Notes: a model not told the origin generated them from the sequence alone. Positions 1-7,036 are shown, counted from the first letter of the stretch. The stretch: DNA of 10,334 nt from DAMCAP01 sp964370205 (GCA_964370205.1 CAYJIK010000069.1:1-10334), one strand, 5' to 3'. A program made the numbers and translations.

Positions 1-465
1 ATAAACCACAACGGTGCGCTCCTCCATCATGGGGGTTGTCCATCCGACGATGATGTTGTCTTCTGTACCGCCTGTGATAGAGGTGAACTCTACGAAGTCA
101 ATGTCGCTGTGTGGTCCTGATACCTCGTAGGCACTTCTCCACCCGCCCTCGCTTTCCTGCACAAGTATGCTAAGCCACGTCGAGCTTTGCCCTGAAACGG
201 TGCGGTCGTAGAAGGTTAGTGCTTCTTCTGTGCCGTCACGGTCTATATCGTACAGTATGAAAGCGGAGAGGTACTCACCGCTGCGAGGGTATTTCAGCTG
301 TATATCGTCACTTCCCACCGCCATCTCAAGCGCTGTGTATAATTCCTCCTGTTCCGCAGTAAGCGGAGGTGGGGACAGAAGTTCGCTAACATTGAGAATA
401 GTGGAACAGCCCGAAAGTAGACATATCAACATAAGCGGTAAAGCCGCTCTAAAAAATCTACGCAT
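1..465 (-). CDS. Secreted lipoprotein, 3' end cut by window edge
   Basis: An open frame runs from an ATG at 465 to the left window edge, giving 155 residues with no stop. Residues 1-20 are a lipoprotein signal peptide: MRRFFRAALP, a hydrophobic stretch, then the lipobox LSGC at 17-20, so Cys20 should be lipidated and the protein held on the outer face of the membrane. A short linker follows (SPPPLTAEQEE). At 72-81 is YDIDRDGTEE, an Asp-rich loop of the kind seen in EF-hand or FG-GAP calcium sites. The rest is Ser/Thr/Gly-rich and beta-like. A GGAGG (479-483) precedes the start by 13 bases, which is long but has no better start near it. The gene has its own promoter and points away from the phage block, so it is probably a host gene. 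The family cannot be named from this fragment. Confidence 0.8.
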   Translation of the reverse strand, partial: MRRFFRAALPLMLICLLSGCSTILNVSELLSPPPLTAEQEELYTALEMAVGSDDIQLKYPRSGEYLSAFILYDIDRDGTEEALTFYDRTVSGQSSTWLSILVQESEGGWRSAYEVSGPHSDIDFVEFTSITGGTEDNIIVGWTTPMMEERTVVVY

Positions 466-546
466 ATGTGTGACCGTGCCTCCCTATAACTTCCCATTAA
501 AGCAGTTTGCCGATAAAAAAGCCGTAGTCAGCAAACCGTTCTAATA

Positions 547-575
547 ATTATACCATTCTATGCGCTTACAGGCAA
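547..575 (-). promoter_or_regulatory. Sigma-A promoter of the lipoprotein gene
   Basis: On the minus strand there is TTGCCT (575-570), a 17-base spacer, and a perfect TATAAT (552-547). TG one base before the -10 makes it an extended -10 promoter. Transcription would begin near 540, leaving an untranslated leader of about 75 bases before the ATG at 465. Confidence 0.7.
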
Positions 576-956
576 TAGTCAAACGGAAAAAAGAGGTAGG
601 GGGTGGCACTGGTCGTCATTCTGTTCGTGTCGACCGACGCACAGGGTGACCTTACAGGGAAATGCCCAGCCCTAAGTTTGGTATCGACATATTGCTATCT
701 GTCTGCTTTCGCCTGTGGGTGCCTGCCCATACTTTTGGGGGAAAGGTGGAGATTAGATGTTTGAGCGTTCTTTTTTTTAAAGGTGTGAGTGAAGTTCTCG
801 CTGTTTCGACAGGCGGAGCGTCTTCCGAAAAGTAGGGGCGTTATCGCTAATTGTGATAAAACCGCCGTGAGAGCGTATAAACACAATCACTGCATAAAAG
901 CGCAGACTGATATTATTGGTTCAGGGTTACACCCAAAACAATAAAGGAGTGATTGC
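576..956. other. Intergenic stretch without a secure gene
   Basis: This lies between the leftward lipoprotein gene and the rightward phage block and is the likely left boundary of the phage DNA. I see no tRNA, no known riboswitch and no convincing plus-strand promoter. Two things stand out. An ATG at 757 with AAAGGTGG before it opens a frame that stops after seven codons in a run of eight Ts (771-778); one base shift would extend it to a TAG at 833-835. An imperfect dyad TTATC-N9-GATAA at 841-859 could be an operator, but it is short and unproven. Confidence 0.5.
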
Positions 957-1043
957 GTGCCGGAAAACTGTAAAGCAGGCGATGTTACATCAGACGAGGT
1001 TGACGGAACATTCCAAAAAGACGGAGGTGACTATGGAGTGTGA
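957..1043 (+). CDS. 28-residue ORF, hypothetical phage peptide
   Basis: A GTG at 957 follows a good AAAGGAG (943-949) at seven bases. The 28 codons encode an acidic peptide starting MPENCKAGDV and ending GGDYGV, with a TGA at 1041-1043. Its end overlaps the start of the zinc-ribbon gene (ATG 1033) by 11 bases in another frame, an arrangement typical of translational coupling. I recognise no family. It may be a genuine small gene at the head of the phage operon, a coupling leader, or a chance ORF. The strong ribosome binding site is the main argument for it. Confidence 0.4.
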   Translation: MPENCKAGDVTSDEVDGTFQKDGGDYGV

Positions 1044-1362
1044 AAATTGCCGTGTGGCAATGCGGATCAACGACGTTTACTACCTCATGGTAGAGGATGA
1101 CTACGCTGAACCGAGGGATATGTTGCTCTCTGTGCGTAGGCTTACCTGCCCAAAGTGTGGTTTGGAGTGTCGTGTGGAAAGCCCTCTTACTCCGTTTGAG
1201 AGGGTNNNNNNNNNNNNNNNNNNNNNNNNNNNNNNNNNNNNNNNNNNNNNNNNNNNNNNNNNNNNNNNNNNNNNNNNNNNNNNNNNNNNNNNNNNNNNNN
1301 NNNNNCACAAAAATCACCCAAAACAAGCAGAAAGGTATGGTAAATATTATGCAAAGGAATGA
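1033..1362 (+). CDS. Zinc-ribbon phage protein, interrupted by assembly gap
   Basis: The ATG at 1033 has GGAGG (1023-1027) five bases before it. The visible N-terminal 57 residues contain CENC at residues 3-6 and CPKC at 39-42, with another Cys at 46 (CGLEC). This two-knuckle CxxC/CxxC pattern is a zinc ribbon. The sequence then enters the 100-N gap at 1206. If the gap is taken at face value the frame continues at 1306 with HKNHPKQAERYGKYYAKE and stops at 1360-1362. That tail looks protein-like and overlaps the next gene's start by 14 bases, but the true gap length is unknown, so its assignment is inferred. Small zinc-ribbon proteins are common near the head genes of Firmicutes phages; their role is not settled. 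Frame-compatible upstream starts (TTG 916) lack a good ribosome binding site. Confidence 0.55.
   Translation: MECENCRVAMRINDVYYLMVEDDYAEPRDMLLSVRRLTCPKCGLECRVESPLTPFERXXXXXXXXXXXXXXXXXXXXXXXXXXXXXXXXXXHKNHPKQAERYGKYYAKE
1206..1305. other. Assembly gap (100 Ns)
   Basis: The run is exactly 100 Ns, the usual placeholder for a gap of unknown size. It breaks the zinc-ribbon gene. Any gene start for the following ORF inside the gap is invisible. Confidence 0.98.
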
Positions 1363-1744
1363 AGCGATAGCACGTCCGTCTGCCGACCCATTGCCTGACC
1401 AGGCGACAAACAGCGTGGACAGCGACACAAAGCGCCTCACCGACGGTTGGATGGAACTGCTTACACTGTTCCCCGATATCACAAACCCTGCCGAACAGCT
1501 GAGTAGCAAGAGTTGGGAGCTTATTGCGGCAGGCGCATCGCCCTGTGCGGCGTATGCGGTGGAGCTAAAAGAGTGGTACGAGGGACAGCTGGGGCTGCTG
1601 CGTGACGAGATGGCGACTGTCGAGCTAAATAGCTTAAACAGGCAAAAGTCACCCGGTAGTGCTCTGTCCGGCGCACCCACAGAGAGCGCAGATCCATTTT
1701 TAGAAGGCTTCACCGAGTACTCGGGAGGCAAAAACAGACGTTAG
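1349..1744 (+). CDS. Probable head scaffolding protein
   Basis: This 131-residue ORF sits directly upstream of the capsid gene, the usual place for a scaffold. It is polar, with an N-terminal disordered Asp/Ser/Pro-rich part (to about residue 30), a predicted helical centre (GWMELLTLFPDI, then WELIAAGASPCAAYAVELKE), and a tail KSPGSALSGAPTESADPFLEGF near the end. I associate a C-terminal PFLEGF-type tail after a Gly/Ser/Ala linker with scaffold-like proteins in Firmicutes phages; this is from memory, not a search. The scaffold would guide procapsid assembly and then leave. The start is uncertain: ATG 1349 is 13 bases from AAAGG (1331-1335), while ATG 1337 is only one base away. The frame also stays open back into the gap, so the real start could be lost there. 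Confidence 0.6.
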   Translation: MQRNEAIARPSADPLPDQATNSVDSDTKRLTDGWMELLTLFPDITNPAEQLSSKSWELIAAGASPCAAYAVELKEWYEGQLGLLRDEMATVELNSLNRQKSPGSALSGAPTESADPFLEGFTEYSGGKNRR

Positions 1745-1776
1745 GTCACAACAAAAAACGAAAGGAAGTATATAGT

Positions 1777-2826
1777 ATGGCTATAAATCTAGCAACGAAG
1801 TATTCAGACAAAATAGCGTCCTCCTTTTCAATCCACTCGGTGGTGGAGGGGAGAGTGTCCACCATGTTCGACTTTACAGGAGTCAAGGGCTTGAAGGTTT
1901 ACACCCCCGTGACTGTCCCGATGAGCGACTATGTGCGTAGTGGTCAAAACCGCTACGGCTCACCGTCCGAGATGCAGGACACAGTGCAGGAGCTTGTCAT
2001 GACAAAGGACAGAGGCTTCTCGCTCATCATCGACAAGGGGAACAACGAGGAGCAGATGCTCAGTAAGTCGGCAGGTCAGATGCTTTCCCTACAGATAGCG
2101 GAGCGTGTAGTGCCGGAAGTGGACAAGTATGCGCTTGACGTGTTTGTTAATCAGGCAGGCAAAGTAGCGTCCATCGCCGCCACTCCCACCGCTGACAATA
2201 TCATTAGCGAAATCGGTAAAGCGGCATCGTTTTTGGATGATAACTATGTACCGCTTGATGGTCGAGTTGCGGTTGTCCCTACCGAGGTTTACAACCTCAT
2301 CAGAACCGCCCCCGAGTATGTCGGAGTGGAGGCGCTTGGTGAAAAGGCGCTAGCAAAGGGCAGTGTGGGTGAAATCTTCGGCATGGAACTTGTGAAAGCG
2401 CCAAAGAGCTACCTACCTGACGACTGCTACATGGTGGTGTGGCATAAGAGCAGTGTTCTTTCTCCTAACAAGATAAAGGACGCTAAACTGCATACCGATC
2501 CACCCGGCATCTCCGGCGCACTTATCGAGGGGCGCTGGCTGTATGACGCTTTCGTGCTGGGCGCACGCTCCGGTGGCGTTTACTCGCTGGTGCTGTCCTC
2601 TAAGAAGCAGGCGACACCGACGTTTAGCGGTACAACCACCATCACGATAACGTCCAGCGGTGCAAGCGAGATTAAGTACACCGTCGACGGCACCGACCCC
2701 AGATACAGCCCGACAGCGGTTACCTACGGAAGTGGCATAACAGCGTCAACTCTACCGTCAGGCTATACCCTGAAGGCTGTAGCATATTCGGGCAGCAAGT
2801 ACCCGTCTGACGTAGCCACAAACTAG
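1777..2826 (+). CDS. Major capsid protein with C-terminal Ig-like domain
   Basis: The 349-residue product begins MAINLATKYSDKIASSFS. Residues 1 to about 275 have the look of HK97-fold major capsid proteins of Firmicutes phages: an N-terminal arm, the stretch YTPVTVPMSDYV (42-53), a long helical segment about 92-127 (EEQMLSKSAGQMLSLQIAER and on), a substrate-like middle VAVVPTEVYNLI, and ALIEGRWLYDAFVLGAR (249-264). Residues 279-349 form a separate domain with IKYTVDGTDP (299-308) and YTLKAVAYSGSKYPS (330-344), the hallmark pattern of the chitobiase/beta-hexosaminidase C-terminal (CHB_HEX_C) or FN3-like fold. On a capsid this would project from the surface. AAAGGAAG (1761-1768) lies eight bases before the ATG. 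The gene follows the putative scaffold by 32 bases. The capsid role is inferred from sequence style and gene order. Confidence 0.82.
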   Translation: MAINLATKYSDKIASSFSIHSVVEGRVSTMFDFTGVKGLKVYTPVTVPMSDYVRSGQNRYGSPSEMQDTVQELVMTKDRGFSLIIDKGNNEEQMLSKSAGQMLSLQIAERVVPEVDKYALDVFVNQAGKVASIAATPTADNIISEIGKAASFLDDNYVPLDGRVAVVPTEVYNLIRTAPEYVGVEALGEKALAKGSVGEIFGMELVKAPKSYLPDDCYMVVWHKSSVLSPNKIKDAKLHTDPPGISGALIEGRWLYDAFVLGARSGGVYSLVLSSKKQATPTFSGTTTITITSSGASEIKYTVDGTDPRYSPTAVTYGSGITASTLPSGYTLKAVAYSGSKYPSDVATN

Positions 2827-2841
2827 TCGCACATTTTAAGG

Positions 2842-2941
2842 NNNNNNNNNNNNNNNNNNNNNNNNNNNNNNNNNNNNNNNNNNNNNNNNNNNNNNNNNNN
2901 NNNNNNNNNNNNNNNNNNNNNNNNNNNNNNNNNNNNNNNNN
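2842..2941. other. Assembly gap (100 Ns)
   Basis: Exactly 100 Ns, so the true length is unknown. It lies between the capsid gene and the connector candidate and may hide a start codon or a whole small gene. Confidence 0.98.
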
Positions 2942-2943
2942 AA

Positions 2944-3318
2944 GTGAAAGCATACGAACTTTACACTCTCACGCTGGCACTGATGTTTTCCCCCGAGGGT
3001 GAACAGCGGTACAGCGAGCTTTTTATACCCACACTCAATATGTGTTTGCAGGACACATTCATATATAATAACGCCATACGCACAAATAACGGGGCAGAAC
3101 CGCTTGAAGAAGTACCGAAGATCGCGTCACTTGAGGACGATGTACCGTATGAGGAGCGACTTTTGGGGTCTGTATTGCCGTACGGGGTAGCAGGTGCTAT
3201 GTTGTTTGAAGACAACCCGGGGCTCGCCGCTGTATACAGAAACCGCTATGAGTATGAGCGTACACAGCCGACATTTGCGCAGTTTGAAGCTGTGGAAGAC
3301 GTCTACGGAGGTGTATAA
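2944..3318 (+). CDS. Small head-tail connector candidate
   Basis: The frame is open from the gap edge; the first possible start, GTG at 2944, is two bases after the Ns, so the true start may be hidden and the N-terminus is provisional. The 124 visible residues are mainly helical and include MFSPEGEQRYSELFIPTLNMCL, then LLGSVLPYGVAGAMLFEDNP and AAVYRNRYEYER (about 94-106). In Firmicutes phages, small acidic proteins with a 'LPYG...L..' segment followed by a YxNRYE-like segment occur just after the capsid gene, where head-completion or adaptor proteins are encoded. The function is inferred from position and this resemblance. The stop (3316-3318) overlaps the next ATG by one base (TAATG), so the two genes are translationally coupled. 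Confidence 0.6.
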   Translation: MKAYELYTLTLALMFSPEGEQRYSELFIPTLNMCLQDTFIYNNAIRTNNGAEPLEEVPKIASLEDDVPYEERLLGSVLPYGVAGAMLFEDNPGLAAVYRNRYEYERTQPTFAQFEAVEDVYGGV

Positions 3319-5174
3319 TGCCACTTTACATTAACGCACCCGGTGCACCGTCGGCGTACATGACACGTTACACGGCATTCGGCGGTGTAGATTTCTCACA
3401 AAACCCCTCGCTTATAGACCCTGCACGCTCTCCCTACGCCTTAAACCTCGTGTCCGACGATGGTGGCTACCCTGAAAAGCGTGTCGGTTACGAAACGGTA
3501 GTGACAGAAGCGGAAGGTCGAAACATAAACGGTATGTACCTGTTTTCGTCTGATGGTGAGGAGATATTCATAGTACACGCAGGGGATCGCCTCTACAGAT
3601 TGCAAGACGACCTACTTACACTCATTCACACTCCTATCGCTGACAGGAAAAGCTCCGCATTGCCTTTTGGTGGAAAGCTGTACATGGTTACAGGCGAGGA
3701 ATACATTGAAATATCAAACAGTGGTGGAACTATACAGGTGGCGGACGTATACGAGTCGGCATTTGTTCCCACTACCGTTATAGCACGTGGGCCAACCGGC
3801 GGCGGTGAGCTGTTTGAGCAACCAAATTTGCTGACAACTCAGCGAAAGAACTGCTTTTTGTCCGACGGTGAAAGTAGCATCTACCAACTGGATTCCGAGG
3901 TAGACACCACAAAGCCAATTAGGGCGACGATAAACGGTATACCGCAATATCACATGGCGGATTATGTGACAGATGCTTCGGGTCAGATAACATTTGCAGG
4001 TATACCTGACCCACCTACCATTCCCGGGAAGGATAATATTGAAGTTACCTTTTATACTCCAACTTCTGAAAGGCATAAGATAGAGGGCTGTACACTTATG
4101 ACTTCCTTTGGGCCAGGAAACCGCTTCTTTTTTGCAGGAAATGAACAGCATAAAAATACCGACTGGTACAGCCAAGCAGACAATCCTGCTTACATCCCCG
4201 AGTTTTCCTACTCTTTTGTAGGTGGTGACGAGTCCGCTATTGTTGGGTATTTACGTGGTGGCAATATGCTGCTGGTGATAAAGGAGTACTCACCGGGGGA
4301 CTTTACCGTGTTTGCACGGACGGTGGATTACATGTCGGACGGTCAGGTGGTGTTTCCGCTGAATGCACTTTCTGCAGGGGTGGGGGGACTATCCGCCGCT
4401 TCTCTTTGCCAGTTTAGAGATGACCCCGTGTTCCTGTCCGAACAAGGGGTGTTCGGTATTGGTAGCAGTGACGCCACAGACGGCGTTTTCTTTGCACGGA
4501 GTAGCAGGGTGAACAAAGCACTTTTGGCACTGCCCGATCTTAAAAATGTTGTTTCGACACTTTGGAAGGACTACATGATCCTCTGTTCGCCGTCAACAGG
4601 GCACTGTTACGTGGCGGACAGTAGAAAACGCACACCCTCCACCTATAGTTTTGAGTATGAGTGGTACCACTGGGACAACATACACGCCAAAGTATTCCTA
4701 CCTGTAAAGGACACCCTCTACTTCGGAACGGCGGACGGTAAGATAAACCGCTTCAAACAGGGAGACTCACTCACGAGGTTTAATGACAATGGTGAGGCGA
4801 TAGTCGCTGTATGGTCGACAAAGGCGGACGATGACGGCGACTTTACCGCCTACAAGACACTGCTGGCACACGGTTCGGGCGTGCTTACAAAGGCGTATGA
4901 TAAGTCGAGCATTTCTGTGTCGGTGTCCACAGACAGTAGTGAATATATTGACGAGGGCAGTATGTATCTTGACCGCTTTAGTTTCACCGAACTGGACTTT
5001 TCACGGCTTAGCTTCGTCACAGACTATTCGCCGAGGTTTGTACCGCTTAAAACGGTGGTACGAAACTATATCACCGCAATGATAACGGTTAAAAACGACG
5101 GCTTGAATGAAGGCTTCGGTGTGTATGCCATTGTTAAAAAGTACAGAATGGGCGTGAGGACAACGGGATTATAA
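3318..5174 (+). CDS. Propeller-like phage neck or tail nozzle protein
   Basis: The 618-residue product starts at ATG 3318, six bases after GGAGG (3307-3311). After a short arm comes YTAFGGVDFSQNPSLIDP and SPYALNLVSDDGGYPEKRVGY (about 18-58), an opening typical of podovirus stabilisation or nozzle proteins (P22 gp10-like, T7 gp12-like). The rest is a long series of beta-hairpin-like units such as MYLFSSDGEEIFIVHAGDRLYRL, GGKLYMVTGEEYIEIS and LYFGTADGKINRFKQG, which suggests a beta-propeller. No signal peptide, membrane segment or enzyme motif is visible. The expected role is to sit below the portal, close the neck and hold the tail spike or ejection machinery. The assignment rests on fold-like pattern and gene order, so a tail hub or receptor-binding role is possible. 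Its presence argues for a short-tailed phage; no tape-measure gene is visible in the window. Confidence 0.65.
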   Translation: MPLYINAPGAPSAYMTRYTAFGGVDFSQNPSLIDPARSPYALNLVSDDGGYPEKRVGYETVVTEAEGRNINGMYLFSSDGEEIFIVHAGDRLYRLQDDLLTLIHTPIADRKSSALPFGGKLYMVTGEEYIEISNSGGTIQVADVYESAFVPTTVIARGPTGGGELFEQPNLLTTQRKNCFLSDGESSIYQLDSEVDTTKPIRATINGIPQYHMADYVTDASGQITFAGIPDPPTIPGKDNIEVTFYTPTSERHKIEGCTLMTSFGPGNRFFFAGNEQHKNTDWYSQADNPAYIPEFSYSFVGGDESAIVGYLRGGNMLLVIKEYSPGDFTVFARTVDYMSDGQVVFPLNALSAGVGGLSAASLCQFRDDPVFLSEQGVFGIGSSDATDGVFFARSSRVNKALLALPDLKNVVSTLWKDYMILCSPSTGHCYVADSRKRTPSTYSFEYEWYHWDNIHAKVFLPVKDTLYFGTADGKINRFKQGDSLTRFNDNGEAIVAVWSTKADDDGDFTAYKTLLAHGSGVLTKAYDKSSISVSVSTDSSEYIDEGSMYLDRFSFTELDFSRLSFVTDYSPRFVPLKTVVRNYITAMITVKNDGLNEGFGVYAIVKKYRMGVRTTGL

Positions 5175-5224
5175 ACCTCTACTAAAAAGTAACAGCTATT
5201 GCTTTAAAGAAAGGAAGGAGCAAT

Positions 5225-5827
5225 TTGGAATATAGTACACAAGGGATAAAGAAAAACTACAAACCGTACACATCATCGACAGGCGGAAACCTTGTCACGT
5301 CAGGCATGGTCGACAAGGTCACCACCGTACCTAAGACAGTAACAACCATTACACCAAGCTCCACAGTACCGAGCACAACAACCACATCAAGTTCTCCCCA
5401 GACAGTACAGCGCAGTTACACCTCTACCTCCGAGTACCGCAAAAGGCTTGAGCAAGAGAGGGAAAACAGAGAGGCTGCAGAGGCACTGAAAGCGGAGTAC
5501 GAGCGTGACCGTGCAGAGCGGCAAGAGGAGTACCGTGAGCAGGTGTTTGAGATAGAACAGGAGGCTGTTGAAGAGGGACAGGAAGCCTATATTAATAAGC
5601 GAATGACAGAACAGTCGGTCCCGGAGGAGTTGGCGGCAGTAGGTCTGACAGGCGGTTTAGCGGAACAGCTTGTGCTGGAGGCGGCGCTGAACTACGAAAA
5701 AGCAGTGCAGGAGATAACGGAGAAAAAGGCAATACTGTTAGCAGGCGCACAAAAAGCACTGAGTGAAGATCTGCTTGATGACAGCTTGAGTTTTTTTGAA
5801 AGGCTGAGAAAGTATCTCTCCACATAA
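5225..5827 (+). CDS. Coiled-coil virion protein, possible ejection protein
   Basis: A TTG at 5225 follows AAGGAAGGAG (5211-5220) at four bases; no ATG or GTG fits as well. The 200-residue product has three parts. Residues 15-68 are a Thr/Ser-rich, probably disordered linker (TTTTSSSPQT at 51-60). Residues 70-125 are a charged coiled coil (EYRKRLEQERENREAAEALK and on). Residues 132-182 hold PEELAAVGLTGGLAEQL followed by a second helix, NYEKAVQEITEKKA. I recall a similar pattern, a G-[IL]-[ST]-G-G motif with Glu shortly after and an N-Y pair about 15 residues on, in proteins next to the nozzle gene of Firmicutes podovirus-like prophages, where ejection proteins lie. This is memory plus position, not a search. 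It is the last gene of the plus block and is followed by a terminator. Confidence 0.6.
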   Translation: MEYSTQGIKKNYKPYTSSTGGNLVTSGMVDKVTTVPKTVTTITPSSTVPSTTTTSSSPQTVQRSYTSTSEYRKRLEQERENREAAEALKAEYERDRAERQEEYREQVFEIEQEAVEEGQEAYINKRMTEQSVPEELAAVGLTGGLAEQLVLEAALNYEKAVQEITEKKAILLAGAQKALSEDLLDDSLSFFERLRKYLST

Positions 5828-5836
5828 GACGTGCTT

Positions 5837-5889
5837 GAATTAGTAAGGGGCAAACATTTTTATGTTTGCCCCTTACTAATTCTTCTTTT
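5837..5889 (+). terminator. Intrinsic terminator of the virion gene block
   Basis: A perfect 21-bp stem (5837-5857 with 5862-5882) closes a TTTT loop and is followed by TTCTTTT. It begins ten bases after the stop of the coiled-coil gene, so it ends the plus-strand phage operon. The stem core is AGGGGCAAAC. It lacks an A-tract on the left side and therefore is not clearly bidirectional. Confidence 0.9.
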
Positions 5890-6005
5890 AAATAAATATT
5901 GGTTTTCGATTTTCTCCGTAAGCCATTAACCACACAAGGACAGTTTTTGTGGGCATACCGTAATAAATAATAGTTTAAGCAACCGTTTATTAATATTGAA
6001 CATCG

Positions 6006-6764
6006 CTAATCTTGAAGCGTCAACCATCGACTATCCAGTTTTGCAATAAGCCTTGCGTTGTTGTATGCCATGTCAAGCGTTAAACAGGTATGCCCTAAAT
6101 ATTGACTGCCACTGCTGTTTTTACTTACCACGAGTGCAAGATCAGCCTTATCCGACGAATGTAGGCAAATAGGTACAAGCAGTTGTATTCTACCCTTGTA
6201 ATACTGCGGTACAGCAGTTTTGTAGTTTGCGTCTATCATCTGTTTTGTTTTAGCTATCGCACAGTCGAACATCATAACCCTGTTTTCGTTTTCACGGATG
6301 TCGGCCGGGATGCGCTCGAGATTTTCGGGGTCGCCGAATATGTGCTGATACTGCGGTATAATGTCACAACCGGGGTCAAAGACCAGTGCTGAGAGATCGC
6401 CAAAGTAGTTTGCCCTTCTAGGCAGATTTGTAATACCCAGAGAGCACAGCTGATATGTAGTGAAAAAACCTTCCAGATACCATCGTTGCCTACTGCTCAC
6501 CTTGTTTTCGGTGAAGTATGCGTAAATGGTTTCGTAGTACTTAGTGTGTAGCCCTGTATTGAAGACGGCGTAATTTTCATGTTCTGCTACGTCGCTATCT
6601 TCATATAGCTTTGAAAAAGTGTGATGGACATAGCTTTTTAGTATTGTGTTTTGTTCTGCGGCACCCTGCAAACTCCACTGTTCGGGACAGAGGAGGGAAA
6701 GACTGTAAATCTTCTTCTCAAAATCACCGCAAAACGCAAAATCAAATAACCTAATGTTACTCAC
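6006..6764 (-). CDS. DUF3825 domain protein
   Basis: The 252-residue product matches the DUF3825 family as I know it: an opening LFDFAFCGDFEKKI (6-19), FNTGLHTKYYETIYAYF (68-84), LVFDPGCDI, the signature NYKTAVPQYYKGRIQLLVP (180-198), and LTLDMAYNNARLIA with a following WL (228-248). The family often occurs at the C-terminus of proteins with an OST-HTH (LOTUS-type) RNA-binding domain; here the domain stands alone and fills the whole protein. Its biochemical function is not known to me. The start is odd: the GTG at 6764-6762 overlaps the strong AGGGAGG (6770-6764), leaving no spacing, and the only well-spaced codon is ATT at 6755-6753. No ATG lies upstream before a stop. The gene has its own promoter and sits between the phage terminator and rsgA, so it may be host or phage-carried accessory DNA. 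Confidence 0.85.
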   Translation of the reverse strand: MSNIRLFDFAFCGDFEKKIYSLSLLCPEQWSLQGAAEQNTILKSYVHHTFSKLYEDSDVAEHENYAVFNTGLHTKYYETIYAYFTENKVSSRQRWYLEGFFTTYQLCSLGITNLPRRANYFGDLSALVFDPGCDIIPQYQHIFGDPENLERIPADIRENENRVMMFDCAIAKTKQMIDANYKTAVPQYYKGRIQLLVPICLHSSDKADLALVVSKNSSGSQYLGHTCLTLDMAYNNARLIAKLDSRWLTLQD

Positions 6765-6788
6765 CTCCCTGTTTTTTATAGTTGCTAT

Positions 6789-6836
6789 ATAATAGCCTCA
6801 GCTGTATCGCAGTAAAGCTTAGTGCAAAGCGATACA
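6789..6836 (-). promoter_or_regulatory. Promoter with flanking inverted-repeat operator for the DUF3825 gene
   Basis: On the minus strand TTTACT (6816-6811), a 16-base spacer and TATTAT (6794-6789) form a plausible sigma-A promoter just before the ribosome binding site. An 8-bp inverted repeat, TGTATCGC (6803-6810) and GCGATACA (6829-6836), brackets the -35 box, with arms spaced about two and a half helical turns apart. This is the layout of a repressor operator, though it could also form a hairpin if transcribed from the TATAAT at 6853-6848 further upstream, which has no good -35. Confidence 0.45.
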
Positions 6837-7001
6837 CCCCCGAACATATTATACACCTTGTTTATGTATATATTATTAAGTTTTACAAGCGTATATATGT
6901 ATATTCTGATAAACAATAGTATGAGGCGTAATCATTTATATTATAGCGCTAGTGTACAAGCTTTATTGCCGTATTTTGTCATTGCTTTTTGGTGTTAAAC
7001 T

Positions 7002-7036
7002 AAAAAGACGAACTGTCTTTATGACGGTTCGTCTTT
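7002..7036 (-). terminator. Intrinsic terminator of rsgA
   Basis: Read on the minus strand, a 14-bp stem (7036-7023 with 7017-7004, one mismatched pair) with a 5-base loop runs into a run of Ts (7006-7002). It begins 14 bases past the rsgA stop codon. Confidence 0.85.

Noticed and set aside
230..544. A 104-codon plus-strand frame opposite the lipoprotein gene.
   Set aside because: The minus-strand frame has a promoter, signal peptide and lipobox, so this is an antisense shadow.
596..625. GGGTGGCACTGG resembles the T-box antiterminator motif.
   Set aside because: The match to the GGNACCGCG part fails and there is no specifier stem, matching terminator or downstream aminoacyl-tRNA gene.
630..680. 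ACGCACAGGG resembles the start of a cyclic-di-GMP-I (GEMM) riboswitch.
   Set aside because: The rest of the core, including the GACGCAAAGC segment and the second stem, is absent.
3714..4175. A 153-codon minus-strand frame within the nozzle gene.
   Set aside because: It lies wholly inside a well-supported plus-strand gene and has no recognisable motif or ribosome site.
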